From NCBI GenBank assembly GCA_016200345.1, contig JACQEX010000020.1:1-48941 (forward strand): a DNA stretch of 48,941 bases, in the 5' to 3' direction. Both the position numbers and the translations under genes were made by a program. Shown in pieces: positions 1 to 9,577 of this stretch (its first letter is position 1; each line of letters opens with the position of its first letter). The notes under the pieces were generated by a model. That model made no database searches, was not told the origin of the DNA, and saw nothing but the letters and a program-made list of their open reading frames with translations. Source of the DNA: Nitrospinota bacterium (lineage in GTDB: Bacteria > Nitrospinota_A > UBA7883 > JACRGQ01).

Positions 1-1
1 G

Positions 2-949
2 GCGGATTTCAAGGCGATTTCAAAATTGGACGAGAAAAAACGGAGGGAGGACGGAATGCGGCTTTTCTACGTCGGATGCACCAGGGCCGAGGAGAGGCTT
101 GTACTCAGCGGTTGTTACATGGCGCGAAAATCCGTGGGCATCGCCGCCAAGGCGGACGCGCTCGCCCAAAACGAGCCAAACCTATTTTGCAAAGGCGAAC
201 CCTTAACCCCGGCCTCTTTCGCAAGCCAGGATTTTTTGACGCCGTACGACGTTCTTAGCAAGGAGCCGTCCGACGGGGCGGAAGGAAAATCCGATGCGTC
301 CCCGGAACAAAAGCGCGCGCCCAGCGTTGTCAAAGGATATGTAAGCGTCGGAGATTTGACCACGTTTTCCAGATGCAAACGAAAATACCTTTTCAACAAC
401 CTGATGAAAATTCCCGCCCCGATTATAAAGACGACCGCAAAAAAATCTTCACTTTTACCACCTGCGGAGTTCGGCTCGGTCGCCCACTCTATCATTGAGG
501 ACGCCGACATGGAGGCAAGCCACACGGCATTTAAAAAATTCGTGCGTAAGGAATCCGCCGAAAGGCTCTCCCATTACCCCCCTTCGGACAGAAACGCGGT
601 GGCCCGGTGCGTGCTAAACGTCCTCGAATTCGACGTCATCAAAAAGCTTCGAGAGGGGAGGTTAAAACTTGTCGGGCGTGAAATTCCATTTGCATGCAAA
701 TTTGACGACGGTTCGATTATGGAGGGGAAAATTGACCTGCTCTTACGCGATGAAAAGGGAAACCCGGTGGTGGCGGATTATAAATTTTCCCTAAAACAAC
801 TTAGCCTATCCACGGTGGAAATCACTAATTTTGAACGGCAATGCCGGGACGATAAAATGACCTCGACCTTTGCCGGGAGCGATGGCCTAAAATGCCCCGA
901 CCCGACCTGCGCGTACTCCGCGTATTGCCACGCCGCCGTAAAACTCTGA
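2..949 (+). CDS. AddA/UvrD-like helicase-nuclease, C-terminal part (5' truncated by window edge)
   Basis: Frame is open to the window start (ADFKAISKLDEKKRREDGMRLFYVGCTRAEERLVLSG, the UvrD-family motif VI region), followed by a PD-(D/E)XK-like segment (GKIDLLLRDEKGNPVVADYKFS) and a Cys-rich end (KCPDPTCAYSAYC). Confidence 0.8.
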   Translation, partial: ADFKAISKLDEKKRREDGMRLFYVGCTRAEERLVLSGCYMARKSVGIAAKADALAQNEPNLFCKGEPLTPASFASQDFLTPYDVLSKEPSDGAEGKSDASPEQKRAPSVVKGYVSVGDLTTFSRCKRKYLFNNLMKIPAPIIKTTAKKSSLLPPAEFGSVAHSIIEDADMEASHTAFKKFVRKESAERLSHYPPSDRNAVARCVLNVLEFDVIKKLREGRLKLVGREIPFACKFDDGSIMEGKIDLLLRDEKGNPVVADYKFSLKQLSLSTVEITNFERQCRDDKMTSTFAGSDGLKCPDPTCAYSAYCHAAVKL

Positions 950-1008
950 AATGCCCGAAAACTTGAATGAGCGCCTTTTTTATGGTACAAATCGGTACTA
1001 GGAGTCAG

Positions 1009-1218
1009 ATGAACAAGAAAAGAAAAGATAACGACACGCAGAGGATTTTTTTGGCCAAAGAGGTGGCCGAAATCATCATAAGCCGCTATTCGCACCTCTC
1101 CCTTTACGACGTGAAGGGGGCGTTGATGAGCGCGGAGGAGTTCGTAATCGGCTCCATGTTCAACCACCAACAGGCCGAGGAAGACGACCTTCAAAACCCT
1201 TTCCACGACCAGGCTTAA
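1009..1218 (+). CDS. small hypothetical protein
   Basis: ATG at 1009 preceded by ctaGGAGtcag (SD). Upstream TTGAAT-17-TACAAA promoter-like pair with a TGG extended -10. No family recognised. Confidence 0.5.
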   Translation: MNKKRKDNDTQRIFLAKEVAEIIISRYSHLSLYDVKGALMSAEEFVIGSMFNHQQAEEDDLQNPFHDQA

Positions 1219-1226
1219 TTTCTAAG

Positions 1227-1255
1227 TTGGTTTCTCACCCCTTTTTGTAGATAAT
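1227..1255 (+). promoter_or_regulatory. putative sigma70 promoter of tRNA-Gln (TTGGTT-17-GATAAT)
   Basis: -35 at 1227-1232 and -10 at 1250-1255, 17-bp spacer, about 40 nt upstream of the tRNA. Confidence 0.5.
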
Positions 1256-1294
1256 AGTCCGATTCGTCTTGTTCTTTCGAGACGTTTAAACGGA

Positions 1295-1368
1295 TGGCCA
1301 CTCGTCTAATGGTAGGACAGCAGATTCTGGATCTGCCTATCGAGGTTCGAATCCTTGGTGGCCAGCCA
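1295..1368 (+). tRNA. tRNA-Gln (anticodon CTG)
   Basis: Acceptor TGGCCAC/GTGGCCA, anticodon stem GCAGA/TCTGC with loop TTCTGGA, T-arm with GGTTCGAATCC, encoded CCA at 1366-1368. Confidence 0.93.
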
Positions 1369-1405
1369 AAATAAAACCGCCCCATAATCGGGGCTGTTTT
1401 ATTTT
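1368..1405 (+). terminator. intrinsic-terminator-like hairpin after tRNA-Gln
   Basis: AAAATAAAACcGCCCC-ataatc-GGGGCtGTTTTATTTT; stem followed by a T-rich tract. Confidence 0.7.
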
Positions 1406-1597
1406 GGTCTCCCGCCCACAAGGATTCGAAACTGAGCCGACGGCGTGAGCGATTAGCGAACGCATTTCGCACGTGATGTGCGGAATAGTCGGCGAATGGC
1501 GCCCGCTGGAGCCGAACAGGACGTTCGGCGAGAGGGGGCTTCCACCATCAGCCAGCCAAATTAAATTCATTCGGCTATTACCCGCCGACACTTTTAA

Positions 1598-2020
1598 TTA
1601 ATCCGCGATTTCCCAGGCGGGATTCCACACTATTTCCCAAAGATGGCCGTCGGGGTCTTGGAAGTAGCCGGAATACCCTCCCCAGAACGTCTCGTGCGCG
1701 GGTTTGATTATTTTAGCGCCGGCTTTTTTCGCAAGCGCCATTACTTCGTCAACTTCCTTTTTGGAGTTTAAGTTGTGACCGATTGAAATTTCCGTGGAAC
1801 TTGGATTTTGCAGAGAAACCCCGGAATCGTTGGAAAGACTTTTTCGCGGCCAAAGCTCCAGTTTAAATCCGTTTTGCAAATCAAAAAATACGACCGCGCC
1901 ATTCTCAAATTCCTTGCCGATTATTCCCTCGGTCTTAAATCCCAGTCCGTCGCGATAAAAATTTAGCGACACCTCCAAGTCTTCTACGCCCAAAGTAATT
2001 ACCGTTATCCGCGCCTTCAC
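1598..2020 (-). CDS. glyoxalase/VOC superfamily protein
   Basis: 140 aa; VEDLEVSLNFYRDGLGF and GYSGYFQDPDGHLWEIVWNP are typical VOC-fold motifs. Confidence 0.85.
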   Translation of the reverse strand: MKARITVITLGVEDLEVSLNFYRDGLGFKTEGIIGKEFENGAVVFFDLQNGFKLELWPRKSLSNDSGVSLQNPSSTEISIGHNLNSKKEVDEVMALAKKAGAKIIKPAHETFWGGYSGYFQDPDGHLWEIVWNPAWEIAD

Positions 2021-2021
2021 G

Positions 2022-2567
2022 TCATGCCCCTTTCAACATCTCCGGTTCGACGAACACGTTGTTAGTTCCGTCACCTGGCCATATCTGGCCGTCCTGTATC
2101 GTGCAGTTTAAAGAAATTGTCCTTTGCGCCAATTCCGCCAACTGTTTGGTCGCGGGTTGGGGAAGGACAATGACTTTCAGGTTTTTGTGCCGAGACAAGT
2201 TTTCGGAAATCGGTTGCCACCACATCGGCACCGCCCGTCCGCCGTACGCGTAAACAAAAACATTTTTTGCCCGGTTGCAGGCCTTCTTGATCCGTTTCTC
2301 GTCAGGCAGTCCGATGTCAATCCACGTCTCAATCTCACCCGTGTGGGATTTCCCCCAAATGTCCGGCTCGTCCTCCTCGGCGGAAATCCCCTCGGTAAAC
2401 TTCAGCCCATCGGATGCATGTAGCAAAAACGCCACAAGACGCACCATAATCCGCTCGTCCGTCTCGGACGGGTGTTGGGCGATTGTAAGCGTAAGCTCGT
2501 CGTAAAAGTTCCTGTCCATGTCAGACACTTGGACTTTGAATTTATATATCGTAGGTTTTGTCGCCAT
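2022..2567 (-). CDS. yaeQ: YaeQ family protein
   Basis: 181 aa; KPTIYKFKVQVSDMDRNFYDELTLTIAQHPSETDERIMVRLVAFLLHA is characteristic of YaeQ. Confidence 0.88.
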   Translation of the reverse strand: MATKPTIYKFKVQVSDMDRNFYDELTLTIAQHPSETDERIMVRLVAFLLHASDGLKFTEGISAEEDEPDIWGKSHTGEIETWIDIGLPDEKRIKKACNRAKNVFVYAYGGRAVPMWWQPISENLSRHKNLKVIVLPQPATKQLAELAQRTISLNCTIQDGQIWPGDGTNNVFVEPEMLKGA

Positions 2568-2580
2568 CTCGCCAACCGGG

Positions 2581-3495
2581 TTAGGCGATTTTCAGGGAGC
2601 CGGTGACGGTTGTTATATCGGAAACTCCCTCGGCGACGCACCATGCCGAAAGCTCCCCGGCAATGCGTTGGCAAATTTCCGGCTCCACGAAATTCATGGT
2701 GCCAATCTGAACGGCGGTGGCCCCGGCCATTAAAAATTCCAGCGCGTCGTTCAGCGACGCTATCCCGCCTATCCCTATCACCGGTATTTTTACGGTATTG
2801 CAACATTCGTAAACCATCCTCAGAGCCACCGGTTTTATCGCTGGGCCGGACAGACCGCCGAACACGCGCTTTATCTTCGGCGTGCGCGACTTTACGTCTA
2901 TGCTCATCCCCTTTAGCGTGTTGATTGCGCTTATCGCGTCGCCGCCGCCGTTTTCCACCGCCGAGGCAAAGGGGCGGATGTCGGCCACGTTCGGCGAGAG
3001 TTTTACGATTAGCGGTTTTTTGACTACTTTTTTTACAGCCTTTGTCAGCTTTTCCAAAAACGCGGGGTCGGAGCCGAACTCTATCCCCCCCTTCTCCACG
3101 TTGGGGCAGGAGACGTTCATCTCTAGCGCGTGGACACCGTCCATCGCCTCCAGCCTGCGCGCTGACTCCACATATTCTTCCTCCGTCTCGCCGAAAAAGT
3201 TTGCCATCACGACCGCCCCGGTTTTGTGAATCAACGGAAGTTTTTCGGTTTCAAACGCGTCCATGCCGACGTTTTCCAAACCGATGGAGTTAATCATTCC
3301 CGCCGGGGTCTCGCAGATGCGCGGCATCTGGTTCCCAAGCCGTTTTTTGAGCGAAAGCCCCTTTGTCACAAACGCACCAATTTTTTTCAAATCCAACTTG
3401 TCGGCAAATTCCAGCCCGTAGCCGAACGTGCCGCTTGCCGACATTATCGGGTTGGAAAGCTCCAGCGAGCCGATTCGCACTTTCAAGTTCACCAC
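2581..3495 (-). CDS. pyrD: dihydroorotate dehydrogenase, class 1B catalytic subunit
   Basis: 304 aa; MNVSCPNVEKGG, KLSPNVADI, IPVIGIGGI motifs; adjacent to pyrK. Confidence 0.95.
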   Translation of the reverse strand: MVNLKVRIGSLELSNPIMSASGTFGYGLEFADKLDLKKIGAFVTKGLSLKKRLGNQMPRICETPAGMINSIGLENVGMDAFETEKLPLIHKTGAVVMANFFGETEEEYVESARRLEAMDGVHALEMNVSCPNVEKGGIEFGSDPAFLEKLTKAVKKVVKKPLIVKLSPNVADIRPFASAVENGGGDAISAINTLKGMSIDVKSRTPKIKRVFGGLSGPAIKPVALRMVYECCNTVKIPVIGIGGIASLNDALEFLMAGATAVQIGTMNFVEPEICQRIAGELSAWCVAEGVSDITTVTGSLKIA

Positions 3496-4220
3496 TTGAC
3501 CGTCCCCGCCTTGAACACGGGCCCCTCCACGCAGACCCTTTTATTTCCCTCGTCCGTCTCGACCATGCAACCGAGGCACACGCCAAACCCGCACCCCATT
3601 CTCTCCTCCAGCGAAAGCTCGCCTTGGATTTTTTCCCTAACGCAGATCTGGTCAACCGCCTTTAACATTCCCTTCGGGCCGCACGCCAGGAGAAATGCGT
3701 TTTTATTTTTGATTTCCGGATGCGCCAGTAAAATATCGGTAACAAGTCCCTTCGTCCCGACGGAGCCGTCCACGGTGGAGAAGTGCATCTCATCAAATTT
3801 GGTCTGTATCCCCAGCCCGTCTTTGTCGGCGGCGCCGTAGAAGGCGATTATTTTTTTATTGCTTCTACTCTTAAGAAAAAGGAACGGCGCCGTTCCGACC
3901 CCGCCCATAACGCACAATAACGCAGTCTCGCTTTCCGGCGGATTGAAGCCAACCCCGTATGGGCCGGTGACGTCCAAAAAATCCCCCTCGCTTTTTTCCG
4001 AAAGGATTGCGGTTCCCTTGCCGAGCACCGCGCAAACGATGCTCATTCTTCCGTTGGCAAGCCCGGCTATGCTCATCGGCCTTCTAAGTAAAGGGTCAAC
4101 CGAATCCGTGACCCTAATCATGACGAACTGGCCCGGTTGTGCGTTGTCGTCCGGCCACTCGAAATCTATCATGCGATATCTTTTGCCCATCGGGACGTTT
4201 CGTAAAATTTTAGGTTTCAT
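3489..4220 (-). CDS. pyrK: dihydroorotate dehydrogenase electron-transfer subunit
   Basis: Ferredoxin-reductase-like fold with C-terminal CGFGVCLGCMVE [2Fe-2S] ligands. Start taken at MKPKILRNV (4220), inside the longer called ORF. Confidence 0.9.
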   Translation of the reverse strand: MKPKILRNVPMGKRYRMIDFEWPDDNAQPGQFVMIRVTDSVDPLLRRPMSIAGLANGRMSIVCAVLGKGTAILSEKSEGDFLDVTGPYGVGFNPPESETALLCVMGGVGTAPFLFLKSRSNKKIIAFYGAADKDGLGIQTKFDEMHFSTVDGSVGTKGLVTDILLAHPEIKNKNAFLLACGPKGMLKAVDQICVREKIQGELSLEERMGCGFGVCLGCMVETDEGNKRVCVEGPVFKAGTVKW

Positions 4221-4225
4221 GTCCG

Positions 4226-5692
4226 CTAACGCTCCACATGAAGAATTTCCATCCTGATTTTTCCCAAAAACTCGAAGAGTTGCAGTTGGGTTCCCAGCTC
4301 GCCGCTTAAAAGCTTTATGTGCGTCGCGTCGGCGACCTCCTGCCCGAAGGTTGGGTCCATCGCCACCCACTCCCCGGCGTAAACCTCCGGCCAGGCGTGG
4401 TAAAGAAAACCGTTGAACCCCTCGGCGTAAACAATTCCCGAAACGGTGCGCGTGGGTATCCCCACCGAACGGGCTAGCGCCGTAAAGAGATTCGTGTGCG
4501 CCTGGCACTCCCCCTCCATCGTTTTAAGCGTCTCCACCGCCGAGAAGGTGTCTAAATATTTTTTCTCCACATGCTCGTAAACCCATCTGTTTATTTTTAA
4601 CGCCGCGCGAAACAGGTCGGTTTCGTCGCCGATTATTTTTTTCGCCTGCTCCTTTATCGCCGGGTCGTCGGACTGCGCCTCCAGCGACGGGGCCATCTCC
4701 GCCGCGAATTTAGTCGCGGACGCGGGTAGCCCCGCCTTGATAATTTTTGCGCGGTTGTTTTTTTGCACGGAAAGCTCAACGGAGAACTCGCCACCGTTTT
4801 TTCCGGACTTTTCCTCCTTGGTAATTTTTTGTCTGTCGTCCTGCGGCAGAAGCCCCTTTGAACCAAGCCCCGAGAGGCGAACCTTGAACGAGGTTATTTT
4901 ATCCGCCTTCTCCAGCGGTTTTTCGAGCGGAATCAGGCTGAAGGAGAGCAAGGTGGTGAACGACATCACGCCGCCGGAAAAATTCACCGCACGCGCCTCG
5001 TCCACCTCGTCCGACACAAACCCCATGGGGGAGATTTCCCTGACTATTCTCCCCTCGTCCGAAAAATACGAGACCGTGAGAAAATTCTTGAATCGCATCG
5101 TAACAGGGGTCACCGGAATTTTCTTCCCGCCAATCTCCAACTCCGTCCTCTTGCCCGTCTCCACTGAAATGGCCTCGGTCGCAAGCAACGGCTCTATGAA
5201 AACTCGGTATTCGAATTTTTTCCCCTCCTCCAGCTTTTTTTGGCCGAGCAACAACCCCATCGCGTCGGAGATGTAAACCTGGTCCCCGAAATCCACCGTT
5301 TTTTGGGACGTGTTGCCGCCGGATTTGACGGTGACGTTAATTTTCTTTCCCTCGACCACGCCGTCGAAAAACTGTTGGTGGTTGAGCTCCTTTTGCATGT
5401 AGGTAAACCGAAGCGGGCGGAATGATTTGTCCAGAAAGGAGCTTTGACTCGCCGAAATTTCCACGGCGGAACCGCCGACGTCCAGCCTCATAACGGATTT
5501 GCTGTTCATCGAATAGCCCGCGTCGGTTGCCGTGGCCTCCATGTGCGAGAATCCTATTTTTTGGCCGTTCATGAAAACTTCCATCCACTGGTCGTAGAGA
5601 AGTTTGTCCGCCGACGCGGACAATGGCGCAAACGTCGTGAATAAAAGAAAAAGTGAAAGAAACCGCACCGCCCTTAAAACGGGCTTACGCAT
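4226..5692 (-). CDS. transglutaminase-like domain protein, probably exported
   Basis: Start at [28 protein letters not shown] (signal peptide), overlapping the carB stop. C-terminal [31 protein letters not shown]...[21 protein letters not shown] is a transglutaminase core. Confidence 0.88.
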   Translation of the reverse strand: MRKPVLRAVRFLSLFLLFTTFAPLSASADKLLYDQWMEVFMNGQKIGFSHMEATATDAGYSMNSKSVMRLDVGGSAVEISASQSSFLDKSFRPLRFTYMQKELNHQQFFDGVVEGKKINVTVKSGGNTSQKTVDFGDQVYISDAMGLLLGQKKLEEGKKFEYRVFIEPLLATEAISVETGKRTELEIGGKKIPVTPVTMRFKNFLTVSYFSDEGRIVREISPMGFVSDEVDEARAVNFSGGVMSFTTLLSFSLIPLEKPLEKADKITSFKVRLSGLGSKGLLPQDDRQKITKEEKSGKNGGEFSVELSVQKNNRAKIIKAGLPASATKFAAEMAPSLEAQSDDPAIKEQAKKIIGDETDLFRAALKINRWVYEHVEKKYLDTFSAVETLKTMEGECQAHTNLFTALARSVGIPTRTVSGIVYAEGFNGFLYHAWPEVYAGEWVAMDPTFGQEVADATHIKLLSGELGTQLQLFEFLGKIRMEILHVER

Positions 5693-8600
5693 TGTATTCC
5701 TGAATGGAGCAGACCCCAAGCTCGCCGTCCCTAAGCGTCTCCACCGCCTCAACAAGCGCGTTGGCCGCCGCCATGGTGGTGGTGTACGGAATTCCCAAGT
5801 TAAGCGCGGTTCTGCGTAGGGACTGTGAGTCAAATATGGACTGCTTCCCCATGCTGGTGTTGATTACCACCGCAATCTCCCCCTTCTCCATCATGTCCAC
5901 GGCGTGCGGGGAACCTTCCTTGACCTTGTTGATGTTTTTAACCTCCAGCCCCACAGCCCTCAGCGCGTCCGCCGTTCCCTTGGTGGCGACAAGATTAAAA
6001 CCCAACGCCGAAAGTCTTTTTGCAAACCCCACCGCGTGGCGCTTGTCGTTGTCCGATATCGAAATAAAGGCTGTTCCTTTGGTCGGCAGTTTGGAGCCGG
6101 AGGCGAGCGTTGCGCGGGCGAACGCCCTGCCGAATTTTGTGTCTATACCCATCACCTCGCCGGTTGACTTCATCTCGGGGCCCAAAATCGGGTCCACCCC
6201 CTGAAATTTTATGAACGGGAACACCGCCTCTTTCACCGACACGTGGGCCGGGATTTTCTGGCTTATGAAATCAAGCTCCACCAACGATTTCCCGGCCATG
6301 ATTCGCGCCGCATATTTGGCAAGCGGTTCGCCGATTGCCTTTGATACAAACGGAACGGTGCGCGACGCGCGCGGATTAACCTCTAGGACGTAAACGACTC
6401 CGTCCTTGACGGCAAACTGAATGTTCAACAGGCCGACCACGTTGAGTTCGTCCGCGAGCCTTTTTGTCTGGATGTTTATTTCGTCCAGAACATTTTGGGA
6501 GAGGTCGCGCGGCGGAAGCGAGCAGGCGCTGTCGCCGGAGTGTATGCCGGCCTCCTCGATGTGTTGCATTATTCCGCCTATCACGGTTAGTTTGCCGTCG
6601 CGCAGTGCGTCCACGTCCACCTCCGTGCTGTCGCTTAAAAATCTGTCCACCAGCACGGGCCTATCATGCGAAACCATCATGGCGCGCGCCATGTATCCGC
6701 GAAGGGCCTCGTCGTCGTACACAACCTCCATGGCCCTTCCGCCAAGCACGTACGACGGCCTGACCATGACGGGATACCCTATGGCGTTGGCGATCTCCAG
6801 CGCCTGCTCCGCGTTGACGGCGGTTCCGTTTTCCGGCTGTTTTAGGCCGAGCTTGGTTACGACCTGTTTGAATCTTTCCCTGTCCTCGGCGCGGTCAATG
6901 GCGTCCGGCGACGTTCCGATGATTGGAGCCCCGGCCTTTTCAAGGGCCATCGCAAGCTTTAATGGCGTCTGCCCGCCGAACTGCACGATAATCCCCTGCG
7001 GTTTTTCAAGACGGACTATCCCCAGCACGTCCTCCAGCGTAAGCGGCTCGAAATAGAGCCTGTCGGACGAGTCGAAATCCGTGCTGACCGTCTCCGGGTT
7101 GCAGTTGACCATTATGGTCTCGTATCCGGCGTCGCGAAGCGCATACAGCCCGTGCACGCAACAGTAATCGAACTCTATCCCCTGCCCTATCCTGTTGGGG
7201 CCGCCGCCGAGAATCATTATTTTTTTCTTTGACGTCGGCTGGGACTCGCACTCCTCCTCGTATGTGGAGTACATGTACGGCGTCGGCGCCTCGAACTCAG
7301 CCGCGCAGGTGTCGATCCGTTTATACACCGGGAGAACGCCTAGCGAGGCGCGCCTTTCCCTTACGGCGTCCTCGTTTGTGCCGCAAAGCTTGGCGAGCCT
7401 TCTATCCGAAAAGCCCATCCGCTTGAAGGCCAGCATTTTTTCCTTTGTGCCGGGAAGCCCGGCCTTGGAAATATTTTTTTCCGTCTCCACGATTTCCCGG
7501 ATGTTTTCCAAAAACCAGGGGTCTATGAAAGAAAGGGCGTGAATTTTTTCAACGCTCCAGCCGAGCCGAAACGCCTGCCCCACGTGCCATATCCTGTCCG
7601 GCCTCGGAGTTTTTAGTTTTTCCGCGATCTCAGTTTCGGAGGCTCCGGTCTCGTCCAGCCCGTCCGCGCCGGTCTCCAGCGAGCGAAGCGCTTTTTGGAA
7701 CGACTCCTTAAAGGTGCGCCCGATTGCCATGACCTCGCCCACCGACTTCATTTGCGAGGTGAGCGACTTGTCCGCCTGCGGGAACTTGTCAAAATCGAAC
7801 CTCGGTATTTTTGTTACGCAATAATCTATAGTCGGCTCGAACGAGGCCGGGGTTTTTTTTGTGATGTCGTTGGGTATTTCGTCCAGCGTGTATCCGATGG
7901 CAAGTTTTGCCGCGATGCGGGCTATTGGAAAGCCCGTGGCCTTCGACGCGAGGGCGGAGGAGCGCGAGACCCTTGGGTTCATCTCTATTATCTGCAATTC
8001 GCCCGTCTCCGGGCTCACCGCGAACTGGATGTTGGAACCGCCGGTGTCGACGCCGATTTTTCGGATTATTCTCAGCGCGGCGTCGCGCATCATTTGGTAT
8101 TCCCTGTCGGTCAGTGTTTGGGCCGGGGCCACGGTTATGCTGTCGCCCGTGTGCACCCCCATCGCGTCGAGGTTTTCTATGGAGCAGACGATGACGACGT
8201 TGTCCTTGTTGTCCCTCATCACCTCCAGCTCGAACTCCTTCCAGCCGAGGAGCGACTGCTCTATCATTATCTCGCTTACCGGGCTTTGGGCCAGGCCCCA
8301 CGCGGCCTTGCCCATGATTCCCTTCGACTTGTCGCCGAAAAATTCCTCGGCCGTGTCAACGACCCCGCCGCCCGCCCCGCCGAGCGTGAACGAAGGGCGG
8401 ATGATGCACGGCAGACCGACGAACTCCAGCACCGCCTTCGCGTCGTCCATGTTTTTTGCGAATCCGCTTCGAGGAACGTTAAGCCCGATTTCTATCATCG
8501 CCTGTTTGAAGCGGGACCTGTCCTCAGCCATTTTTATCGCAGTAAGGTTCGCCCCTATCATTTTGACGCCGTACTTTTCCAGTACGCCGTTTTCCGCAAG

Positions 8601-8903
8601 GCCGACCGCAAGATTGAGCGCCGTCTGGCCGCCGACCGTGGGCAACACCGCGTCGGGCCTTTCTTTGGCGATAATTTTTTCGAGTATTTCAAGCGTCAGA
8701 GGCTCGATGTAGGTGCGCGTGGCAAACCCGGGGTCGGTCATAATGGTCGCCGGGTTGGAGTTTACCAACACCACCCGCAGTCCCTCCTCCAACAACGCCT
8801 TTGCCGCCTGTGTTCCTGAGTAGTCGAACTCACAGGCCTGGCCTATCACAATCGGGCCGGCGCCAATTATCAGGACGCTTCTAATGTCAGTTCGTTTTGG
8901 CAC
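5685..8903 (-). CDS. carB: carbamoyl-phosphate synthase large subunit
   Basis: 1072 aa with two ATP-grasp halves ([48 protein letters not shown]). Confidence 0.97.
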   Translation of the reverse strand: MPKRTDIRSVLIIGAGPIVIGQACEFDYSGTQAAKALLEEGLRVVLVNSNPATIMTDPGFATRTYIEPLTLEILEKIIAKERPDAVLPTVGGQTALNLAVGLAENGVLEKYGVKMIGANLTAIKMAEDRSRFKQAMIEIGLNVPRSGFAKNMDDAKAVLEFVGLPCIIRPSFTLGGAGGGVVDTAEEFFGDKSKGIMGKAAWGLAQSPVSEIMIEQSLLGWKEFELEVMRDNKDNVVIVCSIENLDAMGVHTGDSITVAPAQTLTDREYQMMRDAALRIIRKIGVDTGGSNIQFAVSPETGELQIIEMNPRVSRSSALASKATGFPIARIAAKLAIGYTLDEIPNDITKKTPASFEPTIDYCVTKIPRFDFDKFPQADKSLTSQMKSVGEVMAIGRTFKESFQKALRSLETGADGLDETGASETEIAEKLKTPRPDRIWHVGQAFRLGWSVEKIHALSFIDPWFLENIREIVETEKNISKAGLPGTKEKMLAFKRMGFSDRRLAKLCGTNEDAVRERRASLGVLPVYKRIDTCAAEFEAPTPYMYSTYEEECESQPTSKKKIMILGGGPNRIGQGIEFDYCCVHGLYALRDAGYETIMVNCNPETVSTDFDSSDRLYFEPLTLEDVLGIVRLEKPQGIIVQFGGQTPLKLAMALEKAGAPIIGTSPDAIDRAEDRERFKQVVTKLGLKQPENGTAVNAEQALEIANAIGYPVMVRPSYVLGGRAMEVVYDDEALRGYMARAMMVSHDRPVLVDRFLSDSTEVDVDALRDGKLTVIGGIMQHIEEAGIHSGDSACSLPPRDLSQNVLDEINIQTKRLADELNVVGLLNIQFAVKDGVVYVLEVNPRASRTVPFVSKAIGEPLAKYAARIMAGKSLVELDFISQKIPAHVSVKEAVFPFIKFQGVDPILGPEMKSTGEVMGIDTKFGRAFARATLASGSKLPTKGTAFISISDNDKRHAVGFAKRLSALGFNLVATKGTADALRAVGLEVKNINKVKEGSPHAVDMMEKGEIAVVINTSMGKQSIFDSQSLRRTALNLGIPYTTTMAAANALVEAVETLRDGELGVCSIQEYNA

Positions 8904-8905
8904 GC

Positions 8906-9577
8906 CTACATCCTGTAAATGTCGTCAATGCTTATCTGCCTAAATCGGCGCCACTTAAGTTGCATCCCCTGCAACTTGAAAAAAAAGTCCTCGTCCAACG
9001 CCGCCCCCTTACGTTTTTTTATCTCCGACTTGATTTGCTTCAACGCCTGCTTCGGATGCAGACAATACGTGGAGGTTATAAAACAGCCTTTGCCTAAAGT
9101 TATGACGCGGGTTTCCAAAATGTCCTTCGGCTCCAGAGTGTCGTCGTCCGTCACGAGATAGGAATTTTTTCCCGCCAGATCCTTTAACACTAAAACCCCG
9201 TTTCCGCTGGATTTTACGCGAAAGATGGAATGATAGTTTTTGGACGCGGCTATGCGCAACACCAGGTTCTCGGCGGATAAGGAAGGCAGTTTTTCCGCAA
9301 GATAGTGGTCGAAAAGGCTCTTTCCCCCGGCCCCCTCGGGCCGATAGTCGAACACAAACCATTCCAAAAATGTGTTCATTCTTTGAATGAACTGCTTGTC
9401 GTCGTCGTTTGTCTTTCCTGCCTTAAAGAAATAATACGCCCTCGCCTCGTCGAGCTTGGCTTGAAACCTTTCCTCTGAGGCGTAGGCGATTAGGTCGTCC
9501 AGCACTTTGCGTACTTTGGCCCTTCCATCAGCATCCGGCTCCCCGTACGTCTTCCCAAAAATCTGCTCAAACCCCAC
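8906..9577 (-). CDS. conserved protein between carA and carB; resembles the YecA/SEC-C-associated domain but lacks a SEC-C motif
   Basis: 223 aa; [58 protein letters not shown] resembles domains next to SEC-C motifs. Judged by eye only. Confidence 0.5.
   Translation of the reverse strand: MGFEQIFGKTYGEPDADGRAKVRKVLDDLIAYASEERFQAKLDEARAYYFFKAGKTNDDDKQFIQRMNTFLEWFVFDYRPEGAGGKSLFDHYLAEKLPSLSAENLVLRIAASKNYHSIFRVKSSGNGVLVLKDLAGKNSYLVTDDDTLEPKDILETRVITLGKGCFITSTYCLHPKQALKQIKSEIKKRKGAALDEDFFFKLQGMQLKWRRFRQISIDDIYRM

Noticed and set aside
1215-1591. Two minus-strand ORFs (85 and 84 aa) covering tRNA-Gln and the downstream block
   Set aside because: They are antisense readings of the tRNA (AGHQGFEPR arises from the T-arm) and repeat; not credible proteins.
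7695-8819. 374-aa plus-strand ORF antisense to carB
   Set aside because: Shadow ORF produced by codon bias of carB; low-complexity Arg/His/Val-rich translation with no family resemblance.
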